Shown one piece after another: positions 16,990 through 26,085 of a stretch of 64,000 nt of DNA. A program made the translations under genes and the position numbers. This DNA comes from UBA6197 sp047638075 (lineage in GTDB: Bacteria; Pseudomonadota; Alphaproteobacteria; Rhodobacterales; Rhodobacteraceae): NCBI RefSeq assembly GCF_047638075.1, contig NZ_JBLJBV010000029.1:1-64000 (forward strand). The letters are read 5' to 3'. Each line of letters starts with the position of its first letter. Positions within the stretch are counted from its first letter, which is position 1. Under the pieces are notes generated by a model, which saw nothing but the letters and a program-made list of their open reading frames with translations, was not told the origin of the DNA and did no database searches.

Positions 16990-19011
16990 ATGTCCCAAGA
17001 CCCGACCCCTGCCGCCCTGATCAAGACACAGGCGCCCAGTCCGATCTGGACCCGCCTTTCGGTGATCTGGCTGGTGCCGCTGCTGGCGCTGGCAATTACA
17101 CTGGGGGTCGCATGGAAAAGCTATTCCGAACGGGGCATCCTGATCGAGATCGACTTTGCCGATGCCACTGGCATCCGCCCCGGTGAAAGCGTCCTTAAGT
17201 TCCGCGAGGTCGAGGTGGGCCGCGTGGAAACCGTGGGCTTTACCAGTGACCTGAAATCGGTGCGCATCGGTGTGCGTGTGCAAAAAGACGTGGCACCGTT
17301 CATCGACAGTGACGCAAAGTTCTGGCTGGTCCGCCCCGAAGTTTCGGCGCAGGGCATTTCGCGGCTGGATACTGTTTTGTCGGGCACCTTTATCGAAGGG
17401 TATTGGGATGCTGAGCCATCAACGCCACAAACTCGCTTTACCGGGCAGGACCGCGCGCCGCTTGCCCCTGATCCCACATCGGGCACCTGGGTCACGCTAC
17501 ATGCGGATGACGCAGGCGGTCTGGCAGAAGGCGCGCCCGTCATCTTTCGCGGTTTGACGGTTGGCCGGCTGCAAAATCTGCGGCTATCTGAAACCGACGA
17601 AGGCGTTACCGTCGACGCGTTCATCAAGGCACCCCATGACAAACGCCTTAGCAGTCGCACCCGGTTTTGGGATACGTCAGGCTTTTCGCTGTCACTGGGG
17701 GCCGGCGGCGTCAAACTTGATGTGCGCTCGTTGGCGTCTCTGGTGCAGGGCGGGATTGAGTTTGCAACCTTTTCTTCGGGCGGGCAACCGATCATGCAGG
17801 GAGACAGCTTCAGGCTCTATTCCGGCGAAACCGAGGCGCAAAGTTCCATTTTTGACGGCAGCTCCGATACTGCCGTGCGCTTTACGATCCTGTTCGACGA
17901 AGCCGTGCGCGGTATTGAGCGCGGCACAAAGGTGCTGTTTCGCGGTGTTGAGGCGGGTGAGGTCAAGGATCTGTCGGTCAAGGTGTCGCAAGACAGCTTT
18001 GGTGATCGTATCGTGCGCCAACAGATCGTTATCGCCATCAACCCCGAACGCCTTGGCATGACCCCTGACGCAGACCCCGACATAGTCGCAGGCTTTTTAG
18101 AAGGTGAGGTCGAGCGCGGTCTACGCGCGCGTCTGGCCGGCACCGGGCTTTTGGGCACCACCCTCGTGGTTGAGTTGACCGATATTCCGGATATGGCGCC
18201 CGGTAAAATGGATATGGCGGGCGATCCGTTCCCGATTTTGCCGGTTGCACCTGCGGCCGCAAATGACCTTGCCGCCTCGGCAGAAGGGGTACTCAGCCGC
18301 GTCAGCGCGTTGCCGATCGAAGAACTGTTTGCGGCAACCATTCGGATGATGGATTCCATCTCTGTTGTGGCGGAAAGCGATGATACCCGCGCCGTTCCGG
18401 GCGAACTGTCGATCCTGCTGGAGGAGCTTGGCAACCTGACCAAGGCGCTGAACGATCAAGGCGCCGCCGACAAGACGATTGCAGCCCTTGATCAGGTGAT
18501 GAGCGCGGCTGAACAGCTTTACGCTTCGGTCGAAGGCTTGCCGGAAACGCTGGTCGAGCTGCAAAAGCTGGCTGCAAATGCCGCGCTGATACCCCTTGAA
18601 GATATTGGCAATCAGGTTGACGGGATTTTGTCTGATCTGCGCACGATGCTCGGGTCTGATGACGCTGAAAAGCTGCCGCGCGCGCTGTCGGATACCCTTA
18701 CCGAGGCTGCCGGCCTTTTGGCCGAGCTTCGCGCCGGGGGGGCGGCCGACAACCTGAATGCGGCGCTTGGATCGGCGCAGACGGCGGCGGACGCGCTGGC
18801 GGGCGCCAGTGCCGATCTGCCCGCGCTGACCGAACGGCTTGAGGGTTTGATTGCCCGCGCCGACGGCCTGATCGCCTCTTATGGGGACCGCTCTCCATTC
18901 AACGCCGAAATGCTGAATACCATGCGCGAATTGCGCCGCGCCACTGCCGCCTTTGGTGCCTTGGCGCGCACCATTGAACGCAACCCGCGTGCCTTTATTC
19001 TGGGCCGATAG
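16990..19011 (+). CDS. pqiB: MCE-domain intermembrane transport protein PqiB
   Basis: A 673-residue inner-membrane-anchored periplasmic protein. One transmembrane helix (about residues 22-41) is followed by three MCE/MlaD domains, beginning near FADATGIRPGESVLKFREV, then DDAGGLAEGAPVIFRGLTVG, then FDEAVRGIERGTKVLFRG. The last third (about 420-673) is a long Ala/Leu-rich helical region of the type that builds the PqiB needle spanning the periplasm. PqiB helps move lipids between inner and outer membranes. It is 673 residues against 546 in E. coli, the extra length lying in the C-terminal helical part. It sits in one operon with the pqiA halves and pqiC. Confidence 0.94.
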   Translation: MSQDPTPAALIKTQAPSPIWTRLSVIWLVPLLALAITLGVAWKSYSERGILIEIDFADATGIRPGESVLKFREVEVGRVETVGFTSDLKSVRIGVRVQKDVAPFIDSDAKFWLVRPEVSAQGISRLDTVLSGTFIEGYWDAEPSTPQTRFTGQDRAPLAPDPTSGTWVTLHADDAGGLAEGAPVIFRGLTVGRLQNLRLSETDEGVTVDAFIKAPHDKRLSSRTRFWDTSGFSLSLGAGGVKLDVRSLASLVQGGIEFATFSSGGQPIMQGDSFRLYSGETEAQSSIFDGSSDTAVRFTILFDEAVRGIERGTKVLFRGVEAGEVKDLSVKVSQDSFGDRIVRQQIVIAINPERLGMTPDADPDIVAGFLEGEVERGLRARLAGTGLLGTTLVVELTDIPDMAPGKMDMAGDPFPILPVAPAAANDLAASAEGVLSRVSALPIEELFAATIRMMDSISVVAESDDTRAVPGELSILLEELGNLTKALNDQGAADKTIAALDQVMSAAEQLYASVEGLPETLVELQKLAANAALIPLEDIGNQVDGILSDLRTMLGSDDAEKLPRALSDTLTEAAGLLAELRAGGAADNLNAALGSAQTAADALAGASADLPALTERLEGLIARADGLIASYGDRSPFNAEMLNTMRELRRATAAFGALARTIERNPRAFILGR

Positions 19012-19020
19012 GAGAGTGCC

Positions 19021-19584
19021 ATGACTATGACCCGTTTTGCCCTTGTGGCGCTGACCCTTGTGGCTGCCTGCTCGAACCCGGAAAAGACCGGGCGCTACAT
19101 GATCGACCCGCCGGCAACGGAAAAGCAGCTACCTGACATGCTGGGGTTGACCGAGCTGCGCGAAGTATCCTTGCCGCAATACGCCTCGGGGCAGGAAATT
19201 GCCTACCAGACCGAAGATGGCGCGCTGCGGTCGCGGCCCGATCAGATCTGGGCAGACGATCCCGCCCGCGCAATCACACAGGCATTGGCACGGCAGATTT
19301 CCTCAGTGTCAGGCGCAACCGTGGTGGCCGAGCCTTGGCCCTTGGCCGCCGAACCGCAACGACGGCTGGAGGTGCGGGTTGAGCAGATGCTGGCGCACGC
19401 CGATGGTGTCATGCGCCTAAGCGGGCAGTATTTCGTGTCGCCTGCGGGTTATGGGGCGGGGCGTGATGTGGTGCGCCGCTTTGATCTGTCGATCCCGATC
19501 GAGGGAACCGGCCCCGCCGCCATTGCCGCCGCCCAATCGCGCGCGATCAAACGTCTGGCAGAGCAGATCGCGCGGCTGGGCTGA
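19021..19584 (+). CDS. pqiC: ABC-type transport auxiliary lipoprotein PqiC
   Basis: A 187-residue lipoprotein with a lipobox at VAACS (residues 14-18), followed by the PqiC/YmbA (DUF330) domain. The family features RYMIDPPATEKQLP and VEQMLAHADGVMRLSGQYFV are present. PqiC is outer-membrane anchored and docks with the PqiB needle tip. AGGAGAG precedes the ATG, nine bases after the pqiB stop, and this closes the operon. It converges on the flavin reductase gene, with six bases between them. Confidence 0.9.
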   Translation: MTMTRFALVALTLVAACSNPEKTGRYMIDPPATEKQLPDMLGLTELREVSLPQYASGQEIAYQTEDGALRSRPDQIWADDPARAITQALARQISSVSGATVVAEPWPLAAEPQRRLEVRVEQMLAHADGVMRLSGQYFVSPAGYGAGRDVVRRFDLSIPIEGTGPAAIAAAQSRAIKRLAEQIARLG

Positions 19585-19590
19585 CATTTG

Positions 19591-20118
19591 TTAGGCCAAG
19601 GGCGTGAACCGCCCGTATTGGCCATGGGCAAACACCAAAGCCTCGTCCTCGGCATCGGTAGTGAAACGGGTCACGCGGCCAATGATGATCGTGTGATCGC
19701 CGCCTTGGTGGCGTGCTTCGGTCAGGCATTCAAACCGCGCCAGCGTGCCGGACAACAAGGGCACGCCCTGATCGTTCAGCACATAGGAAAGCCCGTCAAA
19801 CCCGGTGCCCCGCTTGGCAAAGCGGGCGGCAAGCTCTGCCTGATCTGCCGCCAGAACGTGAATGGCAAAGGCCGGTGCCCCCGAAAAATGCGCGTGCCGA
19901 AGCGAAGATCGCGCCGCTGACCACAGCACCAGGGCCGGGTCCAGCGATACCGAGGCAAAGCTGTTGACGGTAATTCCCACCGGGCCACCGCCGCCGGTTT
20001 CGCGCGCCGTAACAACCGTTACGCCGGTCGCAAAGCGGCTAAGCGCATCGCGGTAGGCACGCGGATTTTTCGGGTCGGGAATGTGTTCGACCGGTGTGGC
20101 CGTCTTGCCATGGTGCAT
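19591..20118 (-). CDS. Flavin reductase family protein
   Basis: A 175-residue FMN-binding split-barrel protein. The family segments YRDALSRFATGVTVVTA, GPVGITVNSFASVSLDPALVLW and HTIIIGRVTRF are visible. These proteins reduce FMN/FAD with NAD(P)H, often for a partner monooxygenase, or act as flavoprotein oxidoreductases. No partner monooxygenase is nearby, so the physiological electron acceptor is unknown. AGGA spaced six bases from the ATG supports the start. It is likely a single-gene unit. Confidence 0.9.
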   Translation of the reverse strand: MHHGKTATPVEHIPDPKNPRAYRDALSRFATGVTVVTARETGGGGPVGITVNSFASVSLDPALVLWSAARSSLRHAHFSGAPAFAIHVLAADQAELAARFAKRGTGFDGLSYVLNDQGVPLLSGTLARFECLTEARHQGGDHTIIIGRVTRFTTDAEDEALVFAHGQYGRFTPLA

Positions 20119-20284
20119 ATTGATCCTGCCTTTTCTAGCCCCAGACTTAATTCACGCGCGCAGGCTGGCAAGGGTCGGCGCGCGAGTTATAAGATATCGG
20201 GCATGTTCGCCTTGCACAGACCCACAATCAGATATTCAATCGAAACCCTGCGCGGCCTTTGTGGGCATGTGAATAGGCTGCGGG

Positions 20285-21631
20285 TTATTTTCCGGCAAGG
20301 GTCAGCCCCTCAACCAAGAGACTTGGCACCCGGTGGGAAAGATGCGCCCGCGCGTCATTGGCGGGGGTCAGGCGCATCAGCATATCGCGCAGATTGCCCG
20401 CGACAGTGCATTCATTGACCGGATAGGCGATTTCACCACCCTCAACCCAGAACCCCGACGCCCCGCGCGAATAATCACCCGTGGTCGCGTTGATCGACGA
20501 GCCAATCATCGAGGTGATCAACAACCCCGTACCCATGTCACGGATCAGGTCATTGCGGCTGATGGTGCCCGGCGTAAGGGTTACGTTACCCGCCCCCGGT
20601 GACGGTGGCGATGACGTGCCGCGCCCTGCCGAGGCGGTTGAGGCCATCCCCAGCTTGCGCCCCGTAGCCAGATCCAGCGTCCAGCCGGTTAGCACACCGT
20701 TTTCAACGATCATACGGGGATGGGTCGCCAGACCCTCGGCGTCAAACGGGCGTGACCCTGATATGCGCGGGCGGTGCGGGTCTTCGTGCAGCGACAGCGC
20801 GGTGGGCAAAACGGGCTGGCCCAACGCGCCCAGCAGCCAGCTTGCCCCGCGCGAAATGGCGGTGCCGTTAATCGCCGCCAACAGGTGGCCGATCAGCCCG
20901 GCGGCAATGCGTTCGTCATAGACGACGGGATAGGCGCCGGTTGGGGGTTTGCGGGCGCCAATGCGTTCGCCGGCGCGTTGCCCTGCCAATGTGCCGATGC
21001 CCGCGGCCTCGGGCAGATCAGCCTGAAAGGTGCGCGATTCAGCCGCCCAGTCACGCTCCATCCCCAGTCCCTCACCGGCGATGGCGACCGCCGAGGTGGA
21101 CCGGGACGACCGCGCATACCCCCCCACAAAACCGTTCGATGCAGCAATATGCACACTGCGCCGGCCATAGCTGGCCGAGGCGGATTGGACCTGCGAAATT
21201 CCACCCACGGCAAGGGCGGCCGCCTCGGCGGAGCGGGCGTCTTGTTCCAACGCAGCGGCTGGCGGCTCTTCGGTCGGATCGACCAGTTCCAGTGCTGCAA
21301 TATCCCACGCGCGGGCCAGTTGAGCGGGGTCCGCGAGCCCGGCGAACGGGTCTTCGGGCGCCTCACGCGCCATGGCAACCGCGCGTTCCGCCATATCTGT
21401 AATCGTGCGCGTGGATATATCCGAGGCCGAGACGCAGGCTTGCCGCCCGCCAATCAGCACCCGCAAGCCAATCTCGACCCCTTCCGAGCGTTCGGCCTGT
21501 TCCAGCCGCCCTTCGCGTACGTCAATCGAAACGGATCGCCCCTCGACAGCCATGGCATCAGCAGCACTGGCCCCCGCATCAGCGGCAGCTTTCAAAAGCG
21601 AAGCGGTAAGCGTGGAAAGCCGGTCTTGCAT
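20285..21631 (-). CDS. pmbA: TldD/PmbA family metallopeptidase (PmbA/TldE-like)
   Basis: A 448-residue member of the PmbA/TldD family, involved in processing small peptides such as microcin B17 and in CcdA degradation in E. coli. The N-terminal domain has SVSIDVREGRLEQAERSEGVEIGLRV in the typical position, and the C-terminal segment contains YSRGASGFWVEGGEIAYPV. No TldD-type HExxxH motif was seen, in line with the PmbA (TldE) subunit type. The ATG at 21631, with AGGTG upstream, is preferred over a longer reading beginning 23 codons earlier. No tldD gene is in the window. Confidence 0.92.
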   Translation of the reverse strand: MQDRLSTLTASLLKAAADAGASAADAMAVEGRSVSIDVREGRLEQAERSEGVEIGLRVLIGGRQACVSASDISTRTITDMAERAVAMAREAPEDPFAGLADPAQLARAWDIAALELVDPTEEPPAAALEQDARSAEAAALAVGGISQVQSASASYGRRSVHIAASNGFVGGYARSSRSTSAVAIAGEGLGMERDWAAESRTFQADLPEAAGIGTLAGQRAGERIGARKPPTGAYPVVYDERIAAGLIGHLLAAINGTAISRGASWLLGALGQPVLPTALSLHEDPHRPRISGSRPFDAEGLATHPRMIVENGVLTGWTLDLATGRKLGMASTASAGRGTSSPPSPGAGNVTLTPGTISRNDLIRDMGTGLLITSMIGSSINATTGDYSRGASGFWVEGGEIAYPVNECTVAGNLRDMLMRLTPANDARAHLSHRVPSLLVEGLTLAGK

Positions 21632-21661
21632 AAAGGGCACCTGTGACAAATGAAATGGCAA

Positions 21662-21687
21662 GGCCGCCCAGGAAAATCCAGGCGGCC
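21662..21687 (-). terminator. Terminator-like hairpin after the DUF2125 gene
   Basis: GGCCGCC / GGCGGCC, a perfect 7-bp stem, lies between the DUF2125 stop and pmbA on the minus strand. A weak T-containing tract follows. Confidence 0.45.
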
Positions 21688-21706
21688 CCGGTTCGGTCAA
21701 GCCAGC

Positions 21707-23194
21707 CTATTGCAACTGTTGGCCATTGGCATAGATGCTGCCACCTTTCTTGAACTCGATTTTCGAGGTCAGTTCATCCTCGCCGGTAGGCACGGCAAAC
21801 AGGCCCAGCATCATCCGCGCACCCATCACCTGATCTTGCGGCAACAGCCCCATCGCCACCAACTTGTCCATCAGCGCGTTGGCCCCGACCAGTTTCAGGT
21901 CTATGGCGCCCAAAGGCACTGGCGCCCCGGCAGAATTATCAAACGTCATCGCGCCATTGCCTGTCAGCTCGGCACCGGCGGCGGTCAACTGCACCGCCTT
22001 GACGTCCAGCGAGTTCAGCTCGCCCGGCGGGGTATCAGCGCTTGCCATGGCGGGATCAAAAATATCGGCCAGCAGCGTGGCCGTTCCCGCCAGATCAACA
22101 ATCAGCGTCGCTGCGTCATGCGGCAACTGCGCCGTTGGGTCAAACATTGCCCAAAGCTCTTCGGACACCGAAACACCGACCAGCTTCAACGTAGCGGCAA
22201 ACGGGGCCGGATCGCTGGATTTGGCCAGCGGCATGGCAAAACTGACCAATGTCTCGTCAATCGCGGCGTTTATCGGGAACGGCATGTCGGGGACGGCCAT
22301 TTCCATCTTGGTATTGGTGCCGCCCGCGCCATAGTGCAGCCCCTCTTTGGACATCGCAAAGTCGAGCTTGCCGGTGTCAGCCGAGGCATTGATTTTGCCT
22401 GCACCATCAGGGCCGTCGAAATCCATCATGTATTGGCCGGCGCCGTAGGTAAAGTTGCCGGTCATTTTCAGCCCCAGGTTCAGGGCGGCAGCCATATCGT
22501 TCATGTCGATATTGGCGGGCAAGACGAAATCACCCAGCATCTTGAGATCGACCAGATCGCCATTCAGATTGAAGGTGGTACTGCTTTCGGGATCTGCCCC
22601 CGAAACGGTAAAGTCCATCCTGGCGCTGGAGAAATCCGATTTGATCTGCGATCCGGACGCGGTGTCCACCGCATAAGTGCCGCTACTGTCAGTCAGGGCA
22701 ACACGCACCTTGACCGGTATTGCATCGCCATTTGTCACCACTTCGCCCATTTCCACCGCCATCATGGGGGCGGTGATGTTGTAGGCCATATTGTCGGGCG
22801 TACCGGAAACCTTTGTCAGCGTATCGGTCTGGCGCAGGGTCATCGCCATTTTGACGGTTTCATCATCTTCCTGCGTGGTCACGTCCATTGGAATGACTTC
22901 CGAGGTCACCACGTCGACGGTGCCATCACCCACCTCTTTCAGGCGGATTTCGGGCACGGTAATGACCGCGCTTCCCTTGCCCTCGGGCATGGTCGAGGTA
23001 AAGACCGCATCGGTGACGACCAGCGTATCGCCATCCATGTTCTGCGCCCCGATGGACACATCATAGCCAAATGAGGTGTAGTACCCGGTCCAGGAATCCC
23101 AGACCTGTTGTGCGGTGACGTCTGCATAAATTGCGGTAGAGCCCAAAAAAGCTGCAAACGCCGCACCGGCGCCCACCCTGTTCCATTTTGTCAT
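21707..23194 (-). CDS. DUF2125 domain protein, exported
   Basis: A 495-residue protein with a signal peptide (cleavage near TAIYADV, about residue 24) and a long beta-rich periplasmic domain of the DUF2125 type, common in Rhodobacterales and other alphaproteobacteria. Repeated Asp/Gly/Thr-rich strands suggest a large beta-sheet structure. No enzymatic motif is seen and no function is known. It lies upstream of pmbA on the same strand, separated by 75 bases with a hairpin, so co-transcription is uncertain. AAGGA is nine bases upstream of the ATG. Confidence 0.85.
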   Translation of the reverse strand: MTKWNRVGAGAAFAAFLGSTAIYADVTAQQVWDSWTGYYTSFGYDVSIGAQNMDGDTLVVTDAVFTSTMPEGKGSAVITVPEIRLKEVGDGTVDVVTSEVIPMDVTTQEDDETVKMAMTLRQTDTLTKVSGTPDNMAYNITAPMMAVEMGEVVTNGDAIPVKVRVALTDSSGTYAVDTASGSQIKSDFSSARMDFTVSGADPESSTTFNLNGDLVDLKMLGDFVLPANIDMNDMAAALNLGLKMTGNFTYGAGQYMMDFDGPDGAGKINASADTGKLDFAMSKEGLHYGAGGTNTKMEMAVPDMPFPINAAIDETLVSFAMPLAKSSDPAPFAATLKLVGVSVSEELWAMFDPTAQLPHDAATLIVDLAGTATLLADIFDPAMASADTPPGELNSLDVKAVQLTAAGAELTGNGAMTFDNSAGAPVPLGAIDLKLVGANALMDKLVAMGLLPQDQVMGARMMLGLFAVPTGEDELTSKIEFKKGGSIYANGQQLQ

Positions 23195-23310
23195 GATGTC
23201 GTGTCCTTGCTGAAATATGTTGCGTCAAGCATCCTGTGCCAACAAGCAATGGTCAAGGGTCTGCGCTGTTGTTAGGAACGCTTGAGCGGTTTTTGCAAGG
23301 AGAGTGCGGC

Positions 23311-23922
23311 ATGATCATGGTAACAAAAGACGATGGTATCTGTTCCGTCATTATCAACCGCCCTGAAAAAGCCAATTCCCTGACCCGTGACATGTTGAAT
23401 ACAATCGCGGATGCTGCTGCACAGGCCACGGCTGACGGCGCGCGGGTTTTCGTCTTGCGCGGCACTGGCAAAGTGTTTTCTGCGGGCGCCGATCTGGATG
23501 AGGCCCGCGCAGGATTAGCCACAGACGGGGTGTGGGAGCGACTGTCAGGCGCAATCGCCGCCCTGCCGTGCCTGACAATCGCTGCATTGAACGGCACCTT
23601 GGCGGGTGGTGCTTTTGGTATGGCGCTTGCGTGTGATTTGCGCATCGCGGTGCCGGGGGCAAAGTTCTTTTACCCCGTGATGAAGCTGGGGTTTTTGCCA
23701 CAGCCCTCGGATCCGGCGCGAATGACCGCGCTGATCGGCCCCTCAAGGGCGAAGATGATCCTGATGGCTGGACAAAAAATCACCGCAGAGGAGGCATTGG
23801 CCTGGGGGCTGATTGACCGGATTATCGCACCCGAAGCGTTGGACGCGGAAGTAGTGGCCTTGGCCGGCGATGCGCGTGGCGCGAATGCCGATCATGTTGC
23901 CGCAATCAAGGCACTGCTTTGA
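23311..23922 (+). CDS. Short enoyl-CoA hydratase/isomerase family protein
   Basis: A 203-residue crotonase-fold protein, about 50 residues shorter than typical hydratases and missing the C-terminal helices. The core is clear: IINRPEKANSLTRDML, then VFVLRGTGKVFSAGADLDE (first oxyanion-hole strand) and ALNGTLAGGAFGMALACDL (second). The two catalytic glutamates of classic enoyl-CoA hydratase are not at their usual places: GAFGM replaces the GCEL region and FYPVMKLGF replaces the PEI region. It may therefore be an isomerase, hydrolase or binding variant. AAGGAG precedes the ATG at 23311; an upstream ATG at 23236 has no such support. Confidence 0.85.
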   Translation: MIMVTKDDGICSVIINRPEKANSLTRDMLNTIADAAAQATADGARVFVLRGTGKVFSAGADLDEARAGLATDGVWERLSGAIAALPCLTIAALNGTLAGGAFGMALACDLRIAVPGAKFFYPVMKLGFLPQPSDPARMTALIGPSRAKMILMAGQKITAEEALAWGLIDRIIAPEALDAEVVALAGDARGANADHVAAIKALL

Positions 23923-23927
23923 AATGG

Positions 23928-23953
23928 AAAAAGGGCGCGCCTTGACGGCGCCC
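23928..23953 (-). terminator. Terminator of the DUF2853 gene
   Basis: On the minus strand, GGGCGC / GCGCCC with flanking pairs is followed by TTTTT, 22 bases past the DUF2853 stop. This is a good intrinsic terminator between the convergent genes. Confidence 0.7.
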
Positions 23954-23974
23954 CCAAACAGCAAGCCCAATGGC

Positions 23975-24316
23975 TCAGCCGTAAACACTTTCTTTGCCGA
24001 AATGCTTGGTCAGCATGTAATAAACAACTGCGCGGTATTTATTGCGTTCGGATCTGCCATAGGTTTCGATCACGGCATCAATTGCGGCCATTAGTTCCGG
24101 CCCGTCTTTCAACCCTAACTTTTTGACCAGAAAGTTATTCTTGACGGTTTCCAGCTCAGCCGGTTGGCCAGCGGCGACAGTTGAAGAATCGGCGTTATAG
24201 ATTGCCGGACCACAGCCGACGGTGACCTTGGTCAAAAGATCCATATCCGGCGTCATGTTGCATTTGTTTTTCAGATCATCGGCATATTTGGCGATCAAAT
24301 CGTCTCTCTTACCCAT
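23975..24316 (-). CDS. DUF2853 family protein
   Basis: A 113-residue small soluble protein of the DUF2853 family. It starts MGKRDDLIAKYADDLKNK, has two cysteines (CNM and GCG), and ends with an alpha-helical segment YRAVVYYMLTKHFGKE. The function of the family is not known. TAGGAG upstream supports the ATG. It lies downstream of ahcY on the same strand, but a strong ahcY terminator lies between, so it probably has its own promoter. Confidence 0.88.
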   Translation of the reverse strand: MGKRDDLIAKYADDLKNKCNMTPDMDLLTKVTVGCGPAIYNADSSTVAAGQPAELETVKNNFLVKKLGLKDGPELMAAIDAVIETYGRSERNKYRAVVYYMLTKHFGKESVYG

Positions 24317-24450
24317 TTCTCACTCCTACCTGTCCCACATAAGATATATCCCAGCACGGGCAACGGGCCCGTGACTGTGGCAGAGGTTAAGGCGAAATCG
24401 ACCACGGCTCAAACGGAATTCTGCCGGAATCATACCCTTGGCCCGCAAAC

Positions 24451-24482
24451 CTGCCCCGGGCGCCTGATTACGCCCGGGGCAG
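24451..24482 (-). terminator. Rho-independent terminator of ahcY
   Basis: A perfect 12-bp stem CTGCCCCGGGCG / CGCCCGGGGCAG with an eight-base loop, five bases past the ahcY stop, followed on the minus strand by GTTTGC. Confidence 0.82.
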
Positions 24483-24487
24483 ATGCT

Positions 24488-25879
24488 TCAGTAACGGTAA
24501 TGTTCGGCTTTGAACGGACCTTCCATGGCCACGCCGATGTAATCGGCCTGATCCTTGCTAAGCTCGGTCAGCTTTACACCGATTTTCGCCAGATGCAGGC
24601 GGGCAACCTTTTCATCCAGCGCCTTGGGCAGGATATAAACACCAGGGACGTATTCCTTGCCCTTTGTGAACAGTTCAATCTGCGCCAGCACCTGATTGGT
24701 AAAGCTGGCCGACATCACAAAGCTGGGGTGGCCGGTGGCATTGCCAAGGTTCAGCAAGCGCCCCTCTGACAACAGGATGATCCGCGCGCCCGAAGGCATT
24801 TCGATCATGTCCACCTGTTCCTTGATATTGGTCCATTTGTGGTTCTTCAGCGCGGCTACCTGAATTTCATTGTCGAAATGGCCGATATTGCCAACAATCG
24901 CCATGTCTTTCATATCGCGCATATGTTCGATGCGGATCACGTCTTTGTTGCCGGTGGTCGTGATGAAGATATCGGCGCTGTTCACCACGTCTTCCAGTAC
25001 CACAACTTCGAACCCATCCATTGCGGCCTGCAAGGCGCAGATCGGGTCTACTTCGGTCACTTTCACACGGGCACCCGCACCGCGCAGGCTTGCCGCCGAG
25101 CCTTTGCCGACGTCGCCATAACCGCACACCACGGCGACCTTGCCTGCCATCATCGTGTCGGTTGCGCGGCGGATCCCGTCGACCAGTGATTCCTTGCAGC
25201 CGTATTTGTTATCAAATTTCGACTTGGTGACAGAATCGTTCACGTTGATTGCCGGGAAAGGCAGCAGGCCCTTTTTGTGCAGATCGTAAAGCCGATGCAC
25301 GCCGGTGGTGGTTTCTTCCGAAACGCCCATGATCGCATCGCGCTGCTTGGTGAACCAGCCGGGGCTTTCCTTCAGGCGCTTCTTGATCTGATTGAACAGG
25401 CACACCTCTTCGTCCGAGGTCGGCACGTCGATCAGACCGGTTTCACCCGCTTCAACCCGCGCCCCCAGCAGAATGTAAAGCGTCGCATCGCCGCCATCAT
25501 CCAAGATCATGTTGCAGGTGCCACCGTCAAACTGGAAAATCTTGTCGGTGTAGGTCCAGTAATCCTCCAGCGTTTCCCCTTTGATGGCGAAAACCGGGAT
25601 ACCCGCTTCAGCAATCGCCGCCGCCGCGTGATCCTGCGTTGAGAAAATATTGCAGCTGGCCCAGCGCACGTCGGCGCCCAGCACCTTGAGCGTTTCAATC
25701 AAAACGGCCGTTTGGATGGTCATGTGCAGGCTGCCAGCAATGCGCGCACCCGAAAGCGGCTTTGAGCCGCCAAACTCTTCGCGCAGCGCCATCAGGCCCG
25801 GCATTTCGGTTTCGGCAATGTCCAGTTCTTTGCGGCCATAAGCGGCAAGCGCAATATCTTTAACGATGTAATCGGCCAT
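24488..25879 (-). CDS. ahcY: Adenosylhomocysteinase (S-adenosylhomocysteine hydrolase)
   Basis: AhcY splits S-adenosylhomocysteine into adenosine and homocysteine, closing the methyl cycle. The 463 residues begin with DYIVKDIALAAYGRKELD. They show the GARIAGSLHMTIQTAVLIETL substrate region, the family insert ALKNHKWTNIKEQVDM, the NAD-binding VVCGYGDVGKGSA, and the C-terminal KAEHYRY that closes the NAD site of the partner subunit. AGGAG at good spacing fixes the ATG at 25879. In Rhodobacter capsulatus ahcY lies next to the reg/hvr regulatory genes; here it is separated from hvrA by the LysR, HD and GT8 genes. No SAH riboswitch was recognised upstream. Confidence 0.98.
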   Translation of the reverse strand: MADYIVKDIALAAYGRKELDIAETEMPGLMALREEFGGSKPLSGARIAGSLHMTIQTAVLIETLKVLGADVRWASCNIFSTQDHAAAAIAEAGIPVFAIKGETLEDYWTYTDKIFQFDGGTCNMILDDGGDATLYILLGARVEAGETGLIDVPTSDEEVCLFNQIKKRLKESPGWFTKQRDAIMGVSEETTTGVHRLYDLHKKGLLPFPAINVNDSVTKSKFDNKYGCKESLVDGIRRATDTMMAGKVAVVCGYGDVGKGSAASLRGAGARVKVTEVDPICALQAAMDGFEVVVLEDVVNSADIFITTTGNKDVIRIEHMRDMKDMAIVGNIGHFDNEIQVAALKNHKWTNIKEQVDMIEMPSGARIILLSEGRLLNLGNATGHPSFVMSASFTNQVLAQIELFTKGKEYVPGVYILPKALDEKVARLHLAKIGVKLTELSKDQADYIGVAMEGPFKAEHYRY

Positions 25880-26085
25880 GATGGCTCCTAAATTCAGAAT
25901 TTGGGCGCTTTTAGCATTTGAACAATCAATCAGCAATAATCTGCTCAGCCAATAGGCGCCACGTCACGGGCCATTGAACGGCGCCGCACAGCGCGTGCGA
26001 AACGGGTTGAGGCGCGTTGACTCTGTCTTGGTTGTTCAGCCCATCGCGCCGATGTATCAACACCCAGACCGTTAACGAGAGACCT

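Noticed and set aside
20774..21646. 290-codon plus-strand open frame inside pmbA
   Set aside because: It is the antisense shadow of a well-supported gene.
21650..23074. Long plus-strand open frame opposite the DUF2125 gene
   Set aside because: It is a shadow of the minus-strand gene: His/Arg/Gln-rich composition typical of high-GC antisense frames, no ribosome-binding site and no recognisable motif.
25880..26085. SAH or SAM riboswitch upstream of ahcY
   Set aside because: No conserved riboswitch core was recognised in the leader; the region looks like an ordinary promoter.
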